DNA from: Alloascoidea africana
Lineage: Eukaryota > Ascomycota > Alloascoideomycetes > Alloascoideales > Alloascoideaceae
Assembly: GCA_030581615.1 (NCBI GenBank)
Contig: JAKTTT010000044.1
Location: 62,001-126,000 of the forward strand
Reading direction: 5' to 3'
DNA: 64,000 bases
Shown: positions 52,040-61,642 of the stretch, piece by piece
Numbering within the stretch: the first letter of the stretch is position 1
Layout: each line of letters starts with the position of its first letter
Notes under the pieces: generated by a model
Told to the model about the DNA's origin: nothing
The model's input: only the letters and a program-made list of their open reading frames with translations
Database searches by the model: none
Position numbers and translations under genes: made by a program

Positions 52040-54280
52040 ATGGACAGAAGAACAGAGAATCTAATACTCCTTCAAAGCAGTATTAAGAAGGACTCTGAGT
52101 ATGTATATTTCTATTTCCACTATTTCTACCACCTTGCTCTACTAATACTTTTTGCGTATAGGTCCTATAAGGCTGAGTTTCAGCAGCAATACAGACACTA
52201 TGAAACGCTAAAGAACATCTACCTTCTAAATCCAACTTCAGACCAAGTCGAAAAGTTTTCGGAACTGATAAACCTGGTATCACATGTTTGCTCTGTTTAT
52301 CCAAAGGAAACGGAACAGTTTCCTCATGACCTTATCCAGCTGCTGAAAAACCAAGCATTGGACCCCGAGCTGCGTGAGAAGATAATCCAATGCCTCATCA
52401 TGCTGAAGAACAAAAACGTCATTTCGCCCGAACTTCTCATAAATGCGGTTTTTCCTCTGCTGACCTCGCCTTCCTGTCTTGGAACAGGTTCCAACGTAAA
52501 GATTCTACGAGGCCTCATCTACCATACCATTGTGGTTGTTCTCAAGAGCGCAAACCAGAAACACAAGAATCAAAAACTGAATAGAAGCGTACAGGCCCTA
52601 CTCTTTAACCTCTTAGATGCACAGGACCAAAACTGTTTATGGGCTACAAAGTTGACGAGAGAGCTGTGGCGACGAGGCATTTGGGATGATTCCAGGACTG
52701 TGGAGATTATGACCCAGGCTGCTCTACATGATGATATCAAGGTCTCGGTCTCAGCAGCTAGGTTTTTCATCAATGCAGACAAAGAAAAAGAGATGGCCAT
52801 GGAGGAGGAAGAAGGAGACGATTCTGGAGATGAAATGGATGCAGCTGCTTTGAGACACAAGATGAAGGTGAATAAGAAGAATAGCAGAAGGGGCAAGAAA
52901 ATGGAAAGCGCTGTTAGGCAACTGCAAAAGCGGCAGCGTGGAATGAAGGGCAACGCGGCAATGTTGAACTTTTCGGCCATACATCTGTTACACGATCCGC
53001 AGGGTTTTGCGGAAAAGCTTTTCTCTACGCGGCTTGCAAAGAAGACCAACATTAATAAGCTGGACCTTGAGCAGAAGATTCTCTTTATGAATCTTATCTC
53101 GAGACTTGTCGGTACCCATAAGCTCTCTGTCCTTGGCATATATTCCTTCTTTTTAAAATACCTAATGCCAAAACAACGTGATGTGACCCAGATCATGGCG
53201 GCCGCTGCACAGGCATGCCACGATCTTGTACCACCAGATGTCATCGAGCCTGTAATTCGGAAGATTGCCGATGAATTTGTCTCAGATGGTGTTGCTGCGG
53301 AAGTTTGTGCAGCAGGATTGAATACAATTCGGGAGATTCTGACTAGAGCCCCATTGGCAATAGATAAGACTTTGCTTTTGGACCTTACAGAATACAAAAA
53401 GTCAAAAGCAAAGCCTGTTTCCGAGGCAGCTAAAGGTTTGATCGATCTCTTTAGAGAGATTGATCCTGAGATGTTGCACCGTAAGGACCGAGGTAAAGTT
53501 GCCTCTATTGAGCTGCAACACGGGGAGAAGAGCAATGATACTGCACCTACTTTTGGTATCGAAAGAGACAATGTGAGTGGTATTCCTGGTATTGAGCTGC
53601 TTATGGAGTGGAAGAGGAAGCAACTGGAAGTCAACGGGGGTAAGCCACAGGAAGAAGGAAGAGATGAAGACTGGGAGGTTGCGGAAGAGGGTGAGGACAG
53701 CGACAGCGAGAGTGAAGAAGGATGGGTTCAAATGGAGAGCGACAAAGAGTACAATGTTAGTGACTCTGATTCAGACTCTGAAGAGGAAGGTGAGGAAGAG
53801 GAAGAGGAAGGACCGAAGAAGAAAAAGGCAAAACTGTCGGTTGAAAAACGAAAAGCAGAGGCCGAAAAGGCCATGCTAGAGGCCTCTTCAATGATTTTAA
53901 CTCCAGCTGACTTTGCAAAACTGGAAGAACTGAAAGCGGAAGCAGGCCTAAAGAAAATCATGGGCAAGCAAGCAATCCAGAACCGGAACGAGGAAGAGGT
54001 GGACCACACTGGCCTTGTAGGTCGGGTGCGATACAAACAGACTAAAGAAGAAAAGATTGCACAAGCACAGGAGGGACGTGAAGATAGAGAAAAGTTTGGA
54101 TCAAAGAAGGGCAAGCGAGACCGTCCTCATAGCACAACTAATAAAGAGAAAGCAAAGAAGAAGAGCTTTTTGATGACGATTCATAAGAGGTCTGTGAAGG
54201 AAAGGGCTAATATGAGTCTGCGAGATAAAACAAAATCCAAGAGGGCACATATTGAAAAACAGAAACGGAAGGGTTTTTAG
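52040..54280 (+). CDS. SDA1: 60S ribosome-biogenesis factor Sda1, two exons
   Basis: Exon 1 is 52040-52098 and exon 2 is 52162-54280, separated by a 63-nt intron (donor GTATGT, branch CTACTAATAC, acceptor TATAG). Splicing restores KKDSE-SYKAEFQQQYRHYE, the conserved SDA1 N-terminus; the product is 725 aa. The intron has no stop and is a multiple of three, so the unspliced frame is also open. A HEAT-like helical body (MLKNKNVISPELLINAVFPL, AAAAQACHDLVPPDVIEPVI) precedes a long acidic stretch (about residues 545-595). A basic nuclear-localisation-type C-terminus (KSKRAHIEKQKRKGF) ends the protein. Sda1 accompanies pre-60S particles in the nucleus during maturation and export. Confidence 0.95.
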   Translation: MDRRTENLILLQSSIKKDSEYVYFYFHYFYHLALLILFAYRSYKAEFQQQYRHYETLKNIYLLNPTSDQVEKFSELINLVSHVCSVYPKETEQFPHDLIQLLKNQALDPELREKIIQCLIMLKNKNVISPELLINAVFPLLTSPSCLGTGSNVKILRGLIYHTIVVVLKSANQKHKNQKLNRSVQALLFNLLDAQDQNCLWATKLTRELWRRGIWDDSRTVEIMTQAALHDDIKVSVSAARFFINADKEKEMAMEEEEGDDSGDEMDAAALRHKMKVNKKNSRRGKKMESAVRQLQKRQRGMKGNAAMLNFSAIHLLHDPQGFAEKLFSTRLAKKTNINKLDLEQKILFMNLISRLVGTHKLSVLGIYSFFLKYLMPKQRDVTQIMAAAAQACHDLVPPDVIEPVIRKIADEFVSDGVAAEVCAAGLNTIREILTRAPLAIDKTLLLDLTEYKKSKAKPVSEAAKGLIDLFREIDPEMLHRKDRGKVASIELQHGEKSNDTAPTFGIERDNVSGIPGIELLMEWKRKQLEVNGGKPQEEGRDEDWEVAEEGEDSDSESEEGWVQMESDKEYNVSDSDSDSEEEGEEEEEEGPKKKKAKLSVEKRKAEAEKAMLEASSMILTPADFAKLEELKAEAGLKKIMGKQAIQNRNEEEVDHTGLVGRVRYKQTKEEKIAQAQEGREDREKFGSKKGKRDRPHSTTNKEKAKKKSFLMTIHKRSVKERANMSLRDKTKSKRAHIEKQKRKGF

Positions 54281-54702
54281 ACCGGGTGTTAAATATTCTT
54301 TGTGGAACTTTTAGCCTTCCCCATATAGCAGTAAATTATTGGTGGCAACAACACAAGGCATACTGTACTAAATGAAAGACACCATAGATCCCATACCCTT
54401 CCAGTGGCAATAATCGTCGTCACATCACAGATTGATGGTCTCACCAGTTAAAGGCTCACCTCGGTCCTGGACAGCACTTTGTGAGTTGGAGTTCACGGAG
54501 TAGATGGGAATATTCAGGATTCTAAAATCACGACACCTCTATCATAAATGTTATATAAATTATCATAAGTCGTTGGTTGTCCACTGTCAATCAATTAGGA
54601 TTTACCTCTTCAACTACAGTGTCTAGCTGTTCAAAATCCGCAAAGCTTAAAGTCCAGTCAATACAAGACCGGTTCTAGTTTTTAAACAGTAAAGCATTCA
54701 TC
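54281..54702. other. Intergenic region between SDA1 and YPC1
   Basis: This 422 bp of AT-rich DNA has a TATA-like run near 54550 (gttatataaatt). No open frame or RNA gene is recognised. Confidence 0.6.
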
Positions 54703-55724
54703 ATGGTTCTTCCTGGTGGCAAAGAGTATCCTCCCGAAGCATCAGAAGGATATTGGGGTCCAGCGTAAGTAAACGGAGAAGCAACTTTCCTTTGCCAAGG
54801 GCATGTGAAAAAAGGGACAAAAAAAGATAAGAATCTGACACTTCTTTTATCTCACAATCGCAATTGAGTTAGAACTGCAACAATCGATTGGTGTGAAGAA
54901 AACTATGTTGTTTCTCCGTACCTTGCCGAAGCGATAAACACAGTAACGAACTTGGGTTATATAGCCCTTGCGGGATACCTTATTCACGGTGCCTATAGAA
55001 ACAGACTCGAGAACCGTTTCATTCTCATGTCCCTGGGTTTTGGCCTTGTAGGCATCGGGTCCTGGATGTTCCATATGACACTGCTCTTCAAATACCAGCT
55101 CTTAGATGAACTTCCCATGATATATGCAACATGTATCGCATACTGGTCATTATTTTCAATGAAAAAGAGCCAAGCACAAGAGATACTGGTTGGAGTCCAG
55201 ATTACAATCGCGGCGTTTATTCTCACTGCACTGTATCTTATTTTTAATGACCCTACTATTCACCAGACTGGATACGCTCTGCTGAACGCAGCTATCGTCA
55301 TCAAGGCTGCCCTCATAATGCATTCGGATATCAAGGACCCAGTGGTGAGACGAGACATGAATAAGGCTACCAGGTTGGGAATCTTTACATTTGCGTTTGG
55401 ATGGCTCCTTTGGAACCTGGACATTCACTACTGTTCCTGGCTCAGATCCACACGACGAATGATAGGAATGCCTTATGGATTTCTCCTAGAAGGCCATGGC
55501 TGGTGGCATCTGTTTACAGGAATTGGGTAAGAACGCATTATGGGAAATGGATAAGCTTCTGTTGCTAACCTAGTGTCTTCTTCTGTAGGGTTTACTATCA
55601 TATTGTCCACCATGAGTTTATGAGAATCATGCTGACGAAAAAGCAGGCCGAGTACCGTTTCCTCTGGCATTGGGGAGTCTTCCCGGAAGTTATCTGTATA
55701 GAGAAGCAAACACATGTAGCGTAG
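54703..55724 (+). CDS. YPC1: Alkaline ceramidase (Ypc1/Ydc1 family), three exons
   Basis: Exons are 54703-54764, 54873-55526 and 55589-55724. Introns are 108 nt (donor GTAAGT, acceptor GTTAG) and 62 nt (donor GTAAGA, branch TTGCTAACC, acceptor TGTAG). The product is 283 aa with about seven membrane segments. Conserved CREST-superfamily positions are present: TIDWCEENYVVSPYLAE, GSWMFHMTLLFKYQLLDELP with the metal-binding histidine, NLDIHYCSW and LEGHGWWHLFTGIG. The last provides two further histidines for the catalytic zinc. The enzyme hydrolyses phytoceramide or dihydroceramide in the ER, and the yeast enzymes can also run in reverse. The C-terminus is shorter than in S. cerevisiae (316 aa). 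SEN54 starts 112 bp downstream on the same strand. Confidence 0.94.
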
Positions 55725-55835
55725 ACCATTACTGTTTCTTTTAATTTGATACTTAAGTTTTATGTGGTGTCTGGCTGAATGTATGGAGGAGGAGCCATCT
55801 CCATGATCACACACGTCTTCTGATTATTCTTCACC

Positions 55836-57468
55836 ATGTCTAATGAAGACGAGGACGGCATAAAGCTAGAATCCCAAGAAGATAATGACCTCAATGATGA
55901 AGTTCAAGATTGGAGACTTCTCTCCTCGTACGTACCGCAAGTGATTTAATGGCGTGTCTACGTGGTGTAGACATTGAACTAATTTTTTATTTTTCTTGAA
56001 ATTAAGGTCTGAGACGATGAAGACAATTCCAAAACGGGGAGAAAAGGACTTTGAGCCTGATGGAACGGGTGTCCAAAGCAATACTCTTTCCGAAAGTAGA
56101 GCTGCCATGTTTGAAGCTTTAAAAGGAGAACGAAAGCACTCAGGGTACGATATCTCTTTACATGTTGATTCAAAAGGATGGCTGCTAATCGCTGAGAGCA
56201 TAGCAAAACACACATGACTGCAATATGGCATCCAGATCTAAAGCAATGCGAGATCCTCAATGCGCGTGGTGCTATGTTCCAGAGTATGGGGCGGGTTGAT
56301 TCACAGGGCAGTCTTTGGTTATACCCAGAAGAAATCCTGTATTTAGTTGAGCGTGGTACTGTTGAGTGCTGTTTTGATGAGCGAATCGACGCTAAAAGGG
56401 AAGAAAATGACGAAAATGAAAAGATTTATCTCCCGATGGCACTACAAGCTGTTTATGCTTCTGTTTTGGAGAAGCCAGAGGATATTGACCGATACATTGT
56501 CTATTCCAGTTTGAAAAGATCTGGGTACTTGGTAATGAGGTCAGAGTATTATGAGGGCCTCCAAACTGTCGAGGAGTATTCTTTTCAAGATCAAGAGGAG
56601 AAGGAAAGGAGAAGTGACGTTCAGTCAGATAAGACACAACAAGCAAATGAAAAAGTGATTTGGGGAAAACTACATCGTATGGCAGATACAGCCAAATCAA
56701 TATGGCCGCAAACCATGGCACTTTTTCAACACCAATTTCACCGTTGCTCATCAATACAGAGAATTGTTTGGGGGTTGTTCAGAAGTTTCCAGAAACCAAT
56801 TATTGGATTATTTGAAAGGTACAGAGCTATAAGCGGAGGTTATGGTAAGTAATGTGCCATTCTTTTTGTCTTCCGTGATAATATCTAACAGATGGGTCCC
56901 ATTCATTGATGATTTAGTATCGCTATACCGTAAAATGATCCAAATTCCCTATTATAAGGCCTCATCTACCTATCAGTCTACTTTTTCGGGATCCTCTTTC
57001 GGAAATGTTCCAAATATAAAGTATCTTCCAGCTTTCAAAGTCTGGAAATCAAAAAAGAACTTCAAAAAGTCAAATCCTGGAATGGCTGACTTTGAGATAA
57101 TCGTTGTTTCAACAAATTCATCAAGAATGCCAACGTTAAAGCAACTTGACATGTTGTTTGCGGTCTCAGACAGCAAGCTGTGCTATTCTGAGAGAAATAC
57201 AACTGAACAGCAATATGGAAGCGGCTACTCCTATTGGCAAGGTCTGTATAGGTGGGTTTTTAATAGAAAACGCTTGGCGACGGATAAAAGATCCGTTTTC
57301 TCGGCTTTGCATGAAGGATACCAGGCTACTCTATTAGCTATCGTTGATTCGGGTGTTATAGCTTTCTACAAAATGTCTGGTGTTGCGTTTGGAGAGGTTT
57401 TACTATACAATCAGGCTGGTAAAAACAGAGCTAAAGGTGGAAAGAAATCAGGAAAAGGAAAGCGGTAA
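55836..57468 (+). CDS. SEN54: tRNA-splicing endonuclease subunit Sen54, four exons
   Basis: Exons are 55836-55927, 56007-56144, 56204-56844 and 56918-57468. Introns are 79 nt (GTACGT ... ATTAAG), 59 nt (GTACGA, branch TGCTAATC, acceptor CATAG) and 73 nt (GTAAGT, branch TCTAAC, acceptor TTTAG). The product is 473 aa (S. cerevisiae 467). Family landmarks are IPKRGEKDFEPDGTG near the N-terminus, RGAMFQSMGRVDSQGSLWLY then PEEILYLVERGT, and near the end FKVWKSKKNFKKSNPGMADF. The basic C-terminus reads GGKKSGKGKR. Sen54 pairs with the catalytic subunit Sen2 in the heterotetramer that excises tRNA introns. The third intron's acceptor was chosen because it preserves the conserved YRAISGGY-VSLYRKM register. 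The left arm of a large inverted repeat begins at the stop codon. Confidence 0.93.
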
Positions 57469-57622
57469 ACTCATTGCTTTTTCAATTGTATAATTAATCA
57501 AATGAATATTGGAAAGTTAAAAGACTTTCTTCTGTAGTGTTTGTTCGGGATCTCTGATCTTCAACTACTTGAAAATGCTCTGTAAAACTAGCTCAGGTAG
57601 CTCTAGGCTTGTTGATCATAAT
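57469..57622 (+). repeat. Left arm of large imperfect inverted repeat
   Basis: The arm begins right after the SEN54 stop with ACTCATTG and ends with CTTGTTGATCATAAT. Read against the reverse complement of 57998-58152 it shows long matching blocks: GAATATTGGAAA, AAGACTTTC, GGGATCTCTGA, AAAATGCTCT and CTTGTTGATCATAAT. By eye I estimate roughly 75-80 percent identity with a few small gaps. A second, smaller palindrome (CTCAGGTAGCTCT against AGAGCTATCTGGG, 57592-57643) overlaps its inner end. Confidence 0.85.
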
Positions 57623-57997
57623 TCCATGAAAGAGCTATCTGGGTTAATCAAGAGTCCTGTAAATATAAAACACATGATAATTTACCTAACCGATATACGA
57701 CTTATTGTTGATACTGATGACCAGAACGTTTATCGTCTGTGATTGGGAAGTTCTTATACTCGGAATCATGATCCAAATATCGGCCAGGTACAAACGGTGG
57801 GTCATAATGCCTTTCTTTACATTCACAGGACTCTTTTTGATTCACTCAGATATTTCCTTCACAGGATTAGGCTTATTAGGCTCCTTCCTTGAGATTAATA
57901 TGAATGTCCATCCCCAGTAAATGATTGTATTGCTGGTATTCCACGCAATCTTAAAGCCATGAAGGTCAATGTCATTTTATTGCTCCTAATGAACGGA

Positions 57998-58152
57998 CGA
58001 TTATGATCAACAAGTCTGGCACAATGAAGGAGTTATCTGAGTTAGCTTAATAGAGCATTTTAGAGTGTTTGAAGTTCAGAGATCCCAAACGAACAGAGAA
58101 AGTCTTTCAATTTTCCAATATTCGTTTGGTCAATAATACAACGTCATTGAGT
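57998..58152 (-). repeat. Right arm of large imperfect inverted repeat
   Basis: This is the reverse-complement partner of 57469-57622, separated by a spacer of about 375 bp. Its inner part (58023-58057, ATGAAGGAGTTATCTGAGTT) also resembles, in direct orientation, the segment at 57625-57655 next to the left arm. The structure is therefore nested rather than a simple two-arm palindrome. Confidence 0.85.
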
Positions 58153-58711
58153 TATTCTAGATAGAATTAAGTATATTTTCAATTGCAAAAGTAAATAAGA
58201 TAGCCAAGACTAGTCAAGAATTTTTCCAAAAATTTAATGTTTATTTGAACTGTGCTAGTCGAACGCCAAAATACATTATTCACAAATAAAGTCAAACTTT
58301 CAATATTGGTATCACCGATTCATATACTTGCAGGTGAACCGTCTCGTGGCCAGGAATTGACGGTGTGACAATCTGTAATGGCCTAAGCTCTATATACAAA
58401 CAAAGAATCTAGTATATAGGATTTGCTTTCGCTGGTCGATTCAATGTACTCCAAGTTCTGTCAAAAGTTCAAAACAGAACATATGGCAACAAAAAGCCTT
58501 ACCTTTAAAAACATACTCAAGTACAACTTTTATTGAAAAAGGCATTAATCGAGGCTTTACATACACATAACAGTTAAAGTCTCCACTAGCAGCAAATTAA
58601 GGGGGAAACTGATATCCAACTCATACTTCAACATCACTAAAACTATTATGGAAAACATTCTCAAATCAACGCAATACAAACTGGAAAAAAAACATGTTCG
58701 GGGAGATATAA

Positions 58712-60357
58712 TTAGCGAAGAGAAAAGCCTTTACGACCCTTTGAATTTCTCTCCTCGGTGAGTCTTGCGCTTTCTAACTGGGACTTCTTTTCCTCAAGAA
58801 GTCTCAGCTGTTTCTGTAGCTTGTCCTTCATTTCTTTGTGCCTAGCAAAGAGCTCTGCCTCGGACTTTTTTAGTTTCTGCTCCTTCTCGGCAACTTTTTG
58901 TTCGAAGACAGCTTTCATTTCGGATTCCATCTTGGCCAGCTTAGCCTCGTGGAGAACTCTCTCCTCCTCTTGTCTCAAGGTAGGGTCAAATTCTCTAAAA
59001 ACAGTGTCATCTTGATCGATTCCAAGTTGCTTCAGCTTCTCCAACCTGTACTCCTCATAGAGAACATTGGCAGTCTTTTCTCTGAGTTCTTCCAAGTAGT
59101 TTCTGACCAGCATTTGACGCAACTTGATAAAATCACAGTGAGATTCATTATCGACTTCAATTGTGCCCCAAGGATAAGCACGGCCACGGGCAATCCGACC
59201 ATCAGCAGTTTTAATCTCGGTTGTCGAGCCGACAATTGCAAAAGGAACCTTGGAAAAGACCTCATTATTCTCAGCAATTGTATCGCCGTCATCGTTAGCA
59301 TACCTTGGAGGCTCGAAAATCTCAATTCCTTGGGTCTCAATGTCATCCAGAATGGTTCTCTTGAATTGCGCAATTTCTTCGTCTGTAAGGGTGTCAGATT
59401 TTGCAATCACAGGGATGAGATTGACTTTCTTGTGCAGGCTCTTCATGACAGAAATATCAAGCGGCTTTAGCGAATGGCCAGTGGGTTCGATAAAGTAGAC
59501 GCAGGCATGAATTCGATTATCAGTAATTGCAGTACGATTAAGCTTACTCTCTGCTTCGAGGTACTCATCGAATCGCTGTTCGACATTCTCCACTATGGAC
59601 ACCCAAGATTCATCATTATTTATAAAGTCTCCGAATCCGGGGGTATCAACGACGGTGAGATGTAATCTTACCCCGTTCTCCTCGAGGTCTGCAGAGACGG
59701 TCTCAATGACGACAGTTTTGGGAGGCTCGTCAGCAGGATTTCTAGGAGGCTTGGTGGGATACAAGGGCTGGCTGAACAGAGTGTTAACGAGAGTGGACTT
59801 GCCCAAACCGCTCTGGCCTAGAAGTGGAAAAGTTAGAGAAGCTCATTCTGTCATCATCACATTCTCATTGCTATTTGAACTTGTGCATACCAACAACCAT
59901 GATATTGAGGTTGAAGCCTCTCTTGATGGACTTTCTGTGCCATTGGTTGGGTAAGCTGGCAAAACCCACGTAGCCATTCAGTTTTTTAATGATGAGTTTT
60001 GAAGCCTCCTGGGACAGAGACAACGCATTTGTGTTTGGGTTGTCCAGACGGCCAAAGAGTGTTGGACTTTCAACTAGAATGGGGATAGGTGTTAGTTTTC
60101 CAAGCACGGTATCCCTTGGAGGTTTCGCATTTAAGAGCTAGCCATGTCTGTCTGGCCCGTGAAGAGGATAAGCCAAAAGACTAGATTGGTCTGTCAACCA
60201 GGTACAGAAACCCAAAAGAAGATCGAGATCGGGCTCTCGTCAGAAGGACACTTGGATGGTGAGGCTTCAGGACTCCTTAGGGCCGGCAGCACTGGCGCTT
60301 AACTCGAGCATGGCATGCAAGATCCGGGAGACACAGCTTCATACCTGCGGTAGACAT
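58712..60357 (-). CDS. CDC3: Septin Cdc3, three exons
   Basis: Exons are 60357-60345 (13 nt, MSTA plus one base), 60073-59891 and 59817-58712. Introns are 271 nt (donor GTATGA, branch AAACTAACACC, acceptor TTCTAG) and 73 nt (donor GTATGC, branch CTCTAAC, acceptor TTCTAG). The product is 433 aa. The Cdc3-specific polybasic entry [20 protein letters not shown] precedes the P-loop (GQSGLGKST, about residues 66-74). DTPGFGDF, the G4 motif [15 protein letters not shown] and the septin-unique element around [20 protein letters not shown] follow. A long C-terminal coiled coil ([20 protein letters not shown] onward) matches S. cerevisiae Cdc3 closely. Septins assemble the bud-neck filament collar for cytokinesis. 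The N-terminal extension is much shorter than in S. cerevisiae (520 aa). The 13-nt first exon is inferred from frame and splice sites. Confidence 0.93.
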
Positions 60358-60937
60358 CGAGCGTCGTTGTATATCCAGTCCGAGACGGCAAGAGGGAAAG
60401 AGTTGATGCTGCTGGAGGTCGACGAGGGTCTAGGGAGAGAAGGAGAGGAAAGATAGACACAAATTGCCTGGCTCGCGAGAAACACTTTCGTCCCGCTGCA
60501 ATCTGGCAAATGCTGCCAGGCGTCTGCACAGACGAGGCATAACATCCGCACACCCACATGGTCTCAGATCGCAAATTAGCATTCTGTTTCTGTTCTTCTG
60601 CTCCTACTCTCTCTGTCCAGCTCTCCAGCTCTCCTTCTCTGCTGCTTGCCAGGCACCGTGTAGAAGAATGATAATATGTTCCAATTGTAGACGAAACAAG
60701 GCGACATGTTTGGTTCCACACCCTGAAGCGTCTTGGGCTTTGCGCCCCTTATAAATATCTCCAGTATTCCACCTTGGGCTCTTGTAGAAAACGCGCTAGC
60801 ATATCCTAATCAAACACGCTCTTTACACTCCTTTGCTATAGTCTAGCTATATTTCAAAGTATCATTTTCTTTCGAAATCATTTTTACTTCAATCACACAC
60901 CGTTATCCAATAAACTGAAAACAAGTTAAACGCGAAA
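60358..60937. other. Divergent intergenic region with TATA box
   Basis: This 580 bp lies between CDC3 (minus) and the secreted repeat protein (plus). A TATA element (TTATAAATA, 60749-60757) directly follows a stress-response-like CCCCT (60745-60749), about 180 bp before the ATG at 60938. Inducible expression of the secreted protein is plausible. Confidence 0.6.
60745..60757 (+). promoter_or_regulatory. STRE-like CCCCT joined to a TATA box
   Basis: CCCCT (Msn2/4-type stress element) runs straight into TTATAAATA. Yeast genes with a consensus TATA box are usually stress- or condition-regulated. Confidence 0.45.
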
Positions 60938-61642
60938 ATGTACTTGTTCAACCTCTCAGCGTCTTCTAAAGTTTTGGCTACCATCATCATCATGTTTGGG
61001 ATGGCCACTGGTACAACTGCTGAAGACCTTACTATTTCTGAAGGTTCCAAAAAAGCCCTGACAATACCACCTATTTACGGTGGCACAGGAACAGTGACAG
61101 CACTTCCTGCTGGCGCTTCTGTAGTTGGCGGGAACAATTACCACTCGCAAGAAGCTCCAGGCTACACTGGCACTTTAACCTCTGTTTGGCATAATCCTGA
61201 TGCTGATACTATTGTGGCAACCTCCAGCGCTGTTCAATCCAGTGAAGTCTTGGAACTGGACACTGACCTCTCGGAAAAAATCTTGACTATACCCCCGATC
61301 TATGGGGCCAGTTCTGGGGAGGTCTCGGTATTGCCTTCTGATGCCTCTCTTGTTGGTGGGAATAACTACTACACGCAATCCTCTGCAGGCTATATCAGCG
61401 GAACAATCGCTGGACCCTATGAAACTTCATCAGCCGTACCAGACATCATCACGGATTCAGTAGAACCATTAACCACGGACGCAGCCGGTAAGATTTTGAC
61501 CATCCCATCAATCTATGGTGCCAGTTCGGGCGGTATCAGTGCCGTTCCATCCTCTGTAGCGATCGTTGGTGGGAATAACTACTACAATCAAACCACCCCC
61601 GGACCGTTGGTGCCAACAACGGTCCAAACGATTTATTCGTAG
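60938..61642 (+). CDS. Secreted protein with three internal repeats, 234 aa, family unknown
   Basis: A hydrophobic leader (about residues 11-28, KVLATIIIMFGMATGTTA) acts as a probable signal peptide. Three copies of a ~31-residue core follow at residues 41-71, 116-147 and 187-218, spaced 75 and 71 residues apart. The core reads LTIPPIYGASSG..S.LPS.ASLVGGNNYY.Q. The absolutely kept words are LTIP-IYG, a glycine/serine turn and VGGNNY. Spacers are rich in T/S/V/E. There is no C-terminal hydrophobic tail, so no GPI anchor, and only one NQT glycosylation sequon. No cysteines are present in the mature part. I recognise no family; a cell-wall-associated or released structural or adhesive protein is a guess. 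The copies diverge at DNA level, so the duplication is not recent. Confidence 0.75.
   Translation: MYLFNLSASSKVLATIIIMFGMATGTTAEDLTISEGSKKALTIPPIYGGTGTVTALPAGASVVGGNNYHSQEAPGYTGTLTSVWHNPDADTIVATSSAVQSSEVLELDTDLSEKILTIPPIYGASSGEVSVLPSDASLVGGNNYYTQSSAGYISGTIAGPYETSSAVPDIITDSVEPLTTDAAGKILTIPSIYGASSGGISAVPSSVAIVGGNNYYNQTTPGPLVPTTVQTIYS

Larger units (their letters stand above)
57469..58711. other. Intergenic region dominated by an inverted repeat
   Basis: This 1.24 kb lies between the convergent genes SEN54 and CDC3. About half is a large imperfect inverted repeat (next entries). The 71-codon frame at 57705-57920 inside its loop shows no family features. From 58160 on the DNA is plain AT-rich and no gene is seen. 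Confidence 0.7.

Noticed and set aside
56140-56220. Apparent frameshift inside SEN54
   Set aside because: A clean 59-nt intron (GTACGA, branch TGCTAATC, acceptor CATAG) restores the frame and the conserved protein, so the gene is spliced, not broken.
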